Origin: Candidatus Poribacteria bacterium
GTDB taxonomy: Bacteria > Poribacteria > WGA-4E > WGA-3G
Assembly (NCBI GenBank): GCA_022827225.1
Contig: JAJDTJ010000012.1
Span: 1-57,639, forward strand
Reading direction: 5' to 3'
DNA: 57,639 bases
Shown: piece after piece, positions 51,783-57,639 of the stretch
Layout: each line of letters starts with the position of its first letter
Numbering within the stretch: the first letter of the stretch is position 1
Made by a program: the position numbers and the translations under genes
The notes under the pieces: model-generated
What the model saw: only the letters and a program-made list of their open reading frames with translations
What the model was told of the DNA's origin: nothing
The model's database searches: none

Positions 51783-52613
51783 ATGGATCCCGAATTTGAT
51801 TCCCTTTTCCGATTATCAGGTCCGTCGCAAGCGGATATAGATTGCTTTCACAACGATGGCTACATTGCCTATCCAGATGTGCTGACGGACGATGGCAGAG
51901 AAGGTTTGATTGAAGAAATCACCCAGCATTTTGAACCGACACGTCAGTACATTGAGGCATTGAACAACGGTGAGAAACCCGAACGCGCGTATTTTATTCG
52001 TCCGTGGAATGATCGTCGTGAATATAGCGATCGGCTTATTGACGATCCTTTCATCACGGCATTGATATGTGCAACTATCGGAGACGCATACCACTTCTGT
52101 CACTCTGCCCTCAACATAGCACCCCGCGGGGTGGGTCCTCTCGGATTTCACCAAGACCACCATCACTGGAAACATGAAAATCCGGTTAACCTTGCGGAGC
52201 GTGATAACTATTACGTGCAGATTCTGTATTATCCGAACGGTTTCACACGCGGGGATCGAAACCTCAAAGTTATTCCGGGCAGCCATAAAGTCGCGCCGAC
52301 GCGAGCGGCAACACCGGAACGGATGCTCACAGGGGACTACGACGAAGAAGCGGGGCGCAAATTAGAAGAGAAACGGCTTGAATTGCCGCCGGGTAGCATG
52401 GTCTACATTGACGCGCGTATCTTCCACGCGGTGGAGGCAAAGCCTGTAGATTCGCCACAGCTCTACCGTATCTTCAATATTGATATTTTCAAGGAAGCGG
52501 GCCCGCCGCACCGTTACACGCAGGAAATCCCAGAGGAATGGATAGAGGGTGCCACCTCGCATCGCCAGAAGTTATTTGATCGTGAAGCGTATACAGAAGG
52601 GTGTTGGACCTAA
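51783..52613 (+). CDS. Phytanoyl-CoA dioxygenase (PhyH) family oxygenase
   Basis: This 276-residue Fe(II)/2-oxoglutarate-dependent enzyme has the iron ligands His123 and Asp125 in GFHQDHHHW and the distal His215 in RIFHAVEAK, with Arg229 (LYRIFN) for 2-oxoglutarate. The double-stranded beta-helix strands are visible (YYVQILYYPNGFTRGDRNLK, VIPGSHKVAPTRA). Members hydroxylate lipids, amines or natural products. The family is expanded in Poribacteria and related marine groups. The substrate is unknown. AAGGAG precedes the ATG, and the next sulfatase starts 31 bases after its stop. Confidence 0.92.
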   Translation: MDPEFDSLFRLSGPSQADIDCFHNDGYIAYPDVLTDDGREGLIEEITQHFEPTRQYIEALNNGEKPERAYFIRPWNDRREYSDRLIDDPFITALICATIGDAYHFCHSALNIAPRGVGPLGFHQDHHHWKHENPVNLAERDNYYVQILYYPNGFTRGDRNLKVIPGSHKVAPTRAATPERMLTGDYDEEAGRKLEEKRLELPPGSMVYIDARIFHAVEAKPVDSPQLYRIFNIDIFKEAGPPHRYTQEIPEEWIEGATSHRQKLFDREAYTEGCWT

Positions 52614-52644
52614 AACATTAAATCACTGTCAACAGGGAGTCAGA

Positions 52645-54255
52645 ATGAGCACATCAGATCGTCCGAATATCCTCTGGATATCTTTAGAGGATACAACGCC
52701 GCGTTTCGGTTGTTATGGAGATACGCTTGCGCGTACGCCAAACATTGACCGTCTCGCTGCAGGTGGATGTCGGTTTCCAAATGCCTTTTCAACAGCCGGT
52801 GTCTGTGCGCCCAGTCGTTCAGCGATTATCACCGGTATGTATCAGACTTCCATCGGAACACATCACCATCGGACAACGCATACACACGAAAGTACACCTA
52901 ACCTACCTACGCCGTATTCTGCTGTTCCGCCACCTTATGTGAAAACCTTCACGGAATACCTGAGAGGGGCAGGCTATTATTGCACCAACAATAGTAAAAC
53001 AGACTATCAGTTTACACCGCCTATCACAGCGTGGGATGACAATAGCAATCAAGGGCACTGGCGAAACCGTGCGGAAGGGCAACCTTTCTTTTCCGTTTTT
53101 AACCCAATCGTTACACACGAAAGCGGTATGTGGGAAAAAGAAGATCGTCCACCGACCACGAACCCCGATGATGTGCGGTTACCGCCCTACCTACCCGATA
53201 CACCGAAAGCGCGGCAGGCGTTGGCGCGCCAATACGATAACCTCGCGACCAACGACGCACGCGTCGGTGAACTGTTGGATCAGTTGGAAGAGGACGGTCT
53301 TGCTGAGAACACCATCGTTTTCCTCTGGAGCGATCACGGTGAAGGGCTGCCACGCGGCAAACGGTGGCCCTATGATGCGGGGATCCGAATTCCGTTGATT
53401 GTGCGTTGGCCCGGCACGCTGGATCCGGGGAGTGTCACCGAACAGTTGGTGAGTTTGATTGACCTCGGTCCGACTGTACTTTCGTTATGTGGTGTTCAAG
53501 CACCGCAGCACCTCCAAGGACAATCCTTCCTTGGACCAGAAAAAGTGGAACGTGAATATATTTTTGCGACACGCGACCGCCTTGATTTATCGTATCACAT
53601 GTTGCGCGCTGTGCGAGATAAAAAGTATAAATACATCCGAAATTATTATCCCGAAAAGCCGTATCTCCTCTGGGATCCTTACCGCAATAGTCATCCGGTG
53701 ATGCAGGAGATGTGGCGACTTCATGCCGAAGGCAAATTAGAGGGAGATCAATTGGTCATGTTCCAATCACCGTGCCCCACTGAAGAACTCTACGATGTGG
53801 AAAATGACACGTATGAACTCAATAACTTAGCAGAGAATGCAGCACATGCAAATGTGCTTAAACGGATGCGAGAAGCGTTGACAGCATGGCAATCGGAATT
53901 CGGGGATATGGGGAATATACCTGAAGAACAAATGGTGGCGCAGTGGTATCCTAATGGGACACAACCCGAAACGGCATCACCACTTTTCATTCCGATTAAC
54001 GCGTCTAACCCCGGCAGGGAGCCTGCTCATGAAGATGGAGAATGGGACGCCCCGTTGCTTCTGCAACTCTACTGTTCAACACAAGGTGCCTCAATTGCGT
54101 ATACAACCGAACAAGGTAAAGATGTCCGATGGCAGTTGTATACAGAACCTTTGCGTTTACCGAAAGGTGAAACCGTTATAAGAGCAAAAGCAATTCGGAT
54201 CGGTTACAAGGAGAGCGATGAAAAATCTCTAAAATTCACAGTTTCAGACGACTAA
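52645..54255 (+). CDS. Sulfatase with C-terminal chitobiase-like domain (duplicate A)
   Basis: ATG 52645 follows GGGAG; 536 residues. Metal-binding Glu15-Asp16 (SLEDTTPRFGCYGDTLARTP) replaces the usual Asp-Asp. Cys54 in GVCAPSRSAIITGMY is the formylglycine cysteine. The FLWSDHGEGLPRGKRWPYDA block is the second metal and active-site part. After about residue 450 a beta-sandwich (LLLQLYCSTQGASIAYTTEQ, EPLRLPKGETVIRAKAIRIG) matches the C-terminal chitobiase/hexosaminidase accessory domain. No signal peptide. The gene is followed 76 bases later by a copy of the same length. Confidence 0.93.
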   Translation: MSTSDRPNILWISLEDTTPRFGCYGDTLARTPNIDRLAAGGCRFPNAFSTAGVCAPSRSAIITGMYQTSIGTHHHRTTHTHESTPNLPTPYSAVPPPYVKTFTEYLRGAGYYCTNNSKTDYQFTPPITAWDDNSNQGHWRNRAEGQPFFSVFNPIVTHESGMWEKEDRPPTTNPDDVRLPPYLPDTPKARQALARQYDNLATNDARVGELLDQLEEDGLAENTIVFLWSDHGEGLPRGKRWPYDAGIRIPLIVRWPGTLDPGSVTEQLVSLIDLGPTVLSLCGVQAPQHLQGQSFLGPEKVEREYIFATRDRLDLSYHMLRAVRDKKYKYIRNYYPEKPYLLWDPYRNSHPVMQEMWRLHAEGKLEGDQLVMFQSPCPTEELYDVENDTYELNNLAENAAHANVLKRMREALTAWQSEFGDMGNIPEEQMVAQWYPNGTQPETASPLFIPINASNPGREPAHEDGEWDAPLLLQLYCSTQGASIAYTTEQGKDVRWQLYTEPLRLPKGETVIRAKAIRIGYKESDEKSLKFTVSDD

Positions 54256-54331
54256 ATTCCCCTGAATGCTTAGCGACCCTATTGACTTAAACGGCTGTTT
54301 GGGGTACAATGATAAGAAAAAAGGAGTGGCA

Positions 54332-55942
54332 ATGAGCACAGCAGATCGTCCAAACATTCTTTGGATTTCGTTAGAGGATACGACCCCACGCTTCGGTTGC
54401 TATGGGGACACGCTGGCGCGTACGCCGAACATCGATCGGCTCGCTGCAGGCGGATGTCGGTTTCCAAACGCCTTTTCAACTGCAGGTGTTTGTGCACCGA
54501 GTCGTTCCGCTATTATCACCAGTATGTACCAGACCTCCATCGGTACACATCACATGCGGACGCGGCATACGAATGCAAATACACCTGAGATGCCGACCCC
54601 TTACTCCGCGGTACCTCCGCCTTATGTTAAGACCTTCACCGAATACCTCAGAGGTGCAGGCTACTACTGTACAAATAACAGCAAAACCGACTATCAGTTC
54701 ACACCGCCCATCACAGCATGGGACGAATCCGATAACGAGGCCCACTGGCGAAATCGGGATGCTGGCCAACCGTTCTTTTCGGTCTTTAATCCGACTGTTA
54801 CGCATGAAAGCGGTATGTGGGAACGCAAGAATCGTCCACTGACAACAACAACGAACCCGGATGATGTGCAGTTACCACCCTATCTACCAGATACACCGAA
54901 AGCGCGGCAGGCGTTGGCACGGCAATACGATAACTTAGCAACTGCTGATACCCGTGTCGGTGAACTGTTAGATCAGCTCGAAGCAGACGGTCTTGCAGAG
55001 AACACGATTGTCTTTCTCTGGAGTGACCACGGTGAAGGACTCCCGCGTGGAAAGCGGTGGCCTTACGATGCTGGCATTCGCATACCGTTAATTGTGCGTT
55101 GGCCCGGCACGCTGGATCGGGGGAGTGTCACCGAACAGTTGGTGAGTTTGATTGACCTCGGTCCAACAGTGCTTTCGCTTTGTGGCGTGCAGGCACCGAC
55201 ACATATGCAAGGACAACCCTTCCTGGGACCGGAGACGGTAGAGCGTGATTATATCTTCGCGACGCGCGACCGGTACGATGAATCCTACGATATGATGCGT
55301 GCTGTGCGGGATAAACGGTATAAATACATCAAAAATTATTACCCTGAAAAGCCGTATCTGCTCTGGATTCCGTATCGCAATCGGCACCCCGTCATGCAGG
55401 AAATGTGGCGGTTGTATGCTGCCGGTGAGTTGGAAGGCGATCAAGCAGTGATGTTCCGTTCACCGCGTCCAGCAGAAGAACTCTACGATACCGTAAACGA
55501 CCGATATGAACTCAACAATTTAGCCAAAGATGTCGAACATCAGGATGTGCTCGAACGGATGCGCGGTGCGCTGGTACAGTGGCAGTCCGAATTTGGAGAC
55601 ATGGGCCATATCCCGGAAGAGCAGATGGTTGCGACGTGGTATCCGGATGGTCAACAGCCACAAACGGCGGCTCCAATCTTTATTCCGATTAACGCCGAAC
55701 ATCCTGGGACAGAGGTAGCTCACAGGGTTGGTGAATGGTCAGCTCCGCTTATTTTACAAATCCACTGCTCTACGCAAGGGGCATCTATTGCCTACACAAC
55801 GGAGCAGGGTGAGGATGCGCATTGGCGGTTGTATACCGAACCACTGCGTCTACCAAAGGGCGAAACAAGCGTCCGAGCGAAAGCGATTCGTATCGGTTAT
55901 CGTGAAAGCGAAGAGAAAACGATTCATCTCAATATTTCGTAA
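54332..55942 (+). CDS. Sulfatase with C-terminal chitobiase-like domain (duplicate B)
   Basis: ATG 54332 follows AAGGAG; like duplicate A it has 536 residues. The formylglycine cysteine is Cys54 in GVCAPSRSAIITSMY. The protein matches duplicate A closely along its whole length, with changes such as RTRHTNANTPEMPTPY and WDESDNEAHWRNRDAGQPFF. The chitobiase-like end is kept (LILQIHCSTQGASIAYTTEQ). Most codons differ at silent positions, but one 74-base block is almost identical to A. The lactonase gene begins 14 bases after the stop, so it is probably cotranscribed. Confidence 0.93.
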   Translation: MSTADRPNILWISLEDTTPRFGCYGDTLARTPNIDRLAAGGCRFPNAFSTAGVCAPSRSAIITSMYQTSIGTHHMRTRHTNANTPEMPTPYSAVPPPYVKTFTEYLRGAGYYCTNNSKTDYQFTPPITAWDESDNEAHWRNRDAGQPFFSVFNPTVTHESGMWERKNRPLTTTTNPDDVQLPPYLPDTPKARQALARQYDNLATADTRVGELLDQLEADGLAENTIVFLWSDHGEGLPRGKRWPYDAGIRIPLIVRWPGTLDRGSVTEQLVSLIDLGPTVLSLCGVQAPTHMQGQPFLGPETVERDYIFATRDRYDESYDMMRAVRDKRYKYIKNYYPEKPYLLWIPYRNRHPVMQEMWRLYAAGELEGDQAVMFRSPRPAEELYDTVNDRYELNNLAKDVEHQDVLERMRGALVQWQSEFGDMGHIPEEQMVATWYPDGQQPQTAAPIFIPINAEHPGTEVAHRVGEWSAPLILQIHCSTQGASIAYTTEQGEDAHWRLYTEPLRLPKGETSVRAKAIRIGYRESEEKTIHLNIS

Positions 55943-55956
55943 GGAGATTACTCATA

Positions 55957-57051
55957 ATGGCGCAACAGAACAGCCAAGACTATTTCGTTTATGTCGGCAC
56001 CTACACGCAGGGAGATAGCGAGGGGATTTACGTCTATCGCCTAGACGGTGCGACGGGTGCTTTGGAATATAACAGTAAGGTAACAGGTGTCGAAAATCCG
56101 TCGTTTGTAGCGTTACACCCGAGTGGACAATATCTCTATGCTGTCAACGAACTTAACGAGTTCGAGGGTAAAGCCAGCGGTGCAGTCACGGCATTTTATA
56201 TTCATAAAGAGACGGGTGAGATTAGTTACCTCAACCAACGCGCGACGGGTGGTGGTGCGCCGTGTCATCTGAGTGTTGACGCTACCGGTAAATGCCTCCT
56301 CGTGGCAAATTACGGCGGTGGCAGCGTTACGGCTTATCCGATAGGGTCGGATGGCAGGCTCGGTGCAGCCTCGGATTTTGTGCAGCACGAGGGGTCCAGC
56401 GTGAACCCACAACGACAGATGGGACCGCACGCTCACGCAATCATGATTGACCCAGGCAACCGTTACGCCTTCTCTCCCGATCTCGGACTCGATAAAATCC
56501 TGATCTATCAATTAGATGCTGAAAAAGGGACGCTCACGCCTAACACACAACCGTGGGTTCGGGTACAACCGGGTGCGGGCCCGCGGCACTTCGATTTCCA
56601 TCCAAATGGACAGTATGCCTACGTTATCAACGAGATAGGTTCCACTTTCACCGCTTTTCGATACGATGCTAATACCGGAACATTGACTGAATTCCAGACG
56701 ATCTCCACGCTTCCAGACGATTTCGATGGCACCAGTCACTGTGCAGATATTCACGTTCACCCTTCAGGGAAATTCCTGTATGGATCGAATCGTGGGCACG
56801 ATAGCATTGCGATTTGTGGGATTGAGGCGGAGACAGGAATGTTAAGTCCGATCGGTTATGAATCGACACAGGGGCAGACCCCTCGGAACTTCGGTCTGAA
56901 TCCGGAAGGCACGTTTCTTTTTGCTGCCAACCAGCAGACGAATACAGTTGTTACGTTCGCTATTGACGCGGAGACGGGTGAATTGAATGCGACGGGTCAT
57001 GTCGCAGAGGTCCCGACCCCAGTCTGCTTGAAGTTGTTGTCGTGCGGTTAA
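55957..57051 (+). CDS. Lactonase family beta-propeller (6-phosphogluconolactonase-like)
   Basis: This 364-residue protein is a seven-bladed propeller of the YbhE/Pgl type, which hydrolyses 6-phosphogluconolactone and similar lactones. Landmarks are DYFVYVGTYTQGDSEGIYVY, NPSFVALHPSGQYLYAVNEL, TGGGAPCHLSVDATGKCLLV, MGPHAHAIMIDPGNRYAFSP, GAGPRHFDFHPNGQYAYVIN and DIHVHPSGKFLYGSNRGHD. AAGGAG lies 11 bases before the ATG. Placed directly after the two sulfatases, it could act on lactones formed by the dehydrogenases in this region. A perfect 10-bp hairpin follows. Confidence 0.9.
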   Translation: MAQQNSQDYFVYVGTYTQGDSEGIYVYRLDGATGALEYNSKVTGVENPSFVALHPSGQYLYAVNELNEFEGKASGAVTAFYIHKETGEISYLNQRATGGGAPCHLSVDATGKCLLVANYGGGSVTAYPIGSDGRLGAASDFVQHEGSSVNPQRQMGPHAHAIMIDPGNRYAFSPDLGLDKILIYQLDAEKGTLTPNTQPWVRVQPGAGPRHFDFHPNGQYAYVINEIGSTFTAFRYDANTGTLTEFQTISTLPDDFDGTSHCADIHVHPSGKFLYGSNRGHDSIAICGIEAETGMLSPIGYESTQGQTPRNFGLNPEGTFLFAANQQTNTVVTFAIDAETGELNATGHVAEVPTPVCLKLLSCG

Positions 57052-57068
57052 TTTTTTAGAATCAGGAT

Positions 57069-57094
57069 GATGGCGGGGTGCAACCCCCGCCATC
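57069..57094 (+). terminator. Hairpin terminator after the lactonase gene
   Basis: GATGGCGGGG (57069-57078) pairs perfectly with CCCCGCCATC (57085-57094) around a six-base loop, 18 bases after the stop. No T-run follows directly, so it may need Rho or be a REP-like element. Confidence 0.5.
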
Positions 57095-57639
57095 TATAGG
57101 TGCATCGTTAATTGTAGGTCCTACTATAAAAAATAGGATGGAGGCAATTTTGGCTTTTTTGTATGTTCAATTTTTGTATGTTCAATTTTTGTCCATTACT
57201 CTATAGTCTACTTAGAAAAGCAAGATTTCCGTCCATCCATATTCACAGGATATTCCAACTGAAATCGCTCCGCAGAGACACGCGAACCGCCCCTACACAA
57301 CTTTTCAAGGAAATAAGATAATATCAGATGATTTTCACAAGTCATGTTTAAATACCCATTTATTCTGCCTAAAGGGGTAAAATTGGGTTTGGCACAAATC
57401 TTGCTACTGCCACTGTAACAACAAAATATGTATGATTCAAATTATTATTTGTCTCTTCGCTTTTCTTTATTTTATTTTAAATTATGGAATTATGCTATAT
57501 ATAACCCAAGTTGCTACCTTTATCCAAATAGCTGCTTTATACTCGTTGCGATAACAAACAAAAGCACTTTCAACTCAAAACCGGCTGCTGACACCGCATG
57601 AATCGACTTGGGGAAAAGTTGTTCAATGAGACTGATTGT
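57095..57639. other. AT-rich intergenic region at the right edge
   Basis: Beyond the tandem repeat the sequence is AT-rich with no supported gene. An ATG at 57598 opens 14 codons to the window edge, but it has no ribosome-binding site and too little sequence to judge. The region may hold the promoter of a gene outside the window. Confidence 0.4.
57156..57192. repeat. Short tandem repeat, 15-bp unit
   Basis: TTTTTGTATGTTCAA occurs at 57156-57170 and 57171-57185, followed by the first seven bases again. Confidence 0.7.

Noticed and set aside
57598..57639. ATG opening 14 codons at the right edge
   Set aside because: No ribosome-binding site and too short to judge.

Overview
This is a moderately GC-balanced bacterial chromosome segment with no rRNA or tRNA gene that I can see. 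The gene content points to a sponge-associated or environmental lineage such as Candidatus Poribacteria, or another planctomycete-like group. The clues are DUF1592- and DUF1552-type proteins with Tat leaders, CRTAC1-like FG-GAP/UnbV proteins, many Gfo/Idh/MocA dehydrogenases, sulfatases, a phytanoyl-CoA-dioxygenase-like oxygenase, DUF6785 membrane proteins, and a dockerin plus Por/FlgD-type C-terminal sorting region. The lineage is inferred from gene families only.

Layout. 1-8.9 kb (minus strand): the end of an ABC-2 permease and a decayed second permease, a DUF5694 protein, two small PspB-like membrane proteins, a tyrosine recombinase, HolA with a large insertion, then a squalene-cyclase-like CARDB protein with FmdB and a secreted beta-propeller protein. 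An IS200/IS605-like element end sits directly in front of the propeller gene. 9.8-18.4 kb: a secreted protein of unknown function, threonine synthase with an ornithine-carbamoyltransferase-like enzyme, a divergent sigma-70 factor behind a perfect 22-bp palindrome, a compact ISP-like restriction-modification enzyme, and a malate/lactate-type dehydrogenase. 18.6-27.3 kb (plus strand): a DUF1592 cytochrome, an HExxH lipoprotein, a WD40-cohesin-dockerin protein, a truncated antitoxin, a Tat-exported SMP-30 protein and a DUF1552 protein. 27.9-34.0 kb (minus strand): an operon of TPR, SUMF1-fold, CRTAC1/ankyrin and DUF6785 proteins.

34.0-36.0 kb holds what looks like a decayed diversity-generating retroelement (DGR). 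It has a lipoprotein with a SUMF1/C-type-lectin-fold C terminus that carries a variable-region-like tail with a frameshift. A frameshifted and truncated avd gene follows it. No reverse transcriptase or template repeat is visible.

36.4-57.1 kb is catabolic: two zinc alcohol dehydrogenases, two Gfo/Idh/MocA proteins, ThuA, four sulfatases (two of them recent tandem duplicates), a PhyH oxygenase, a PD-(D/E)XK-like protein and a lactonase-like propeller. Set into it are three tandem paralogues of an unusual fusion, an RDD membrane domain joined to a PspA/IM30 coiled coil, with a small PH-like protein between the second and third. Intergenic regions carry several families of short palindromic repeats. 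Together the genes suggest uptake and oxidation of sulfated sugars and other polyhydroxylated compounds, with envelope-stress and signalling functions alongside.
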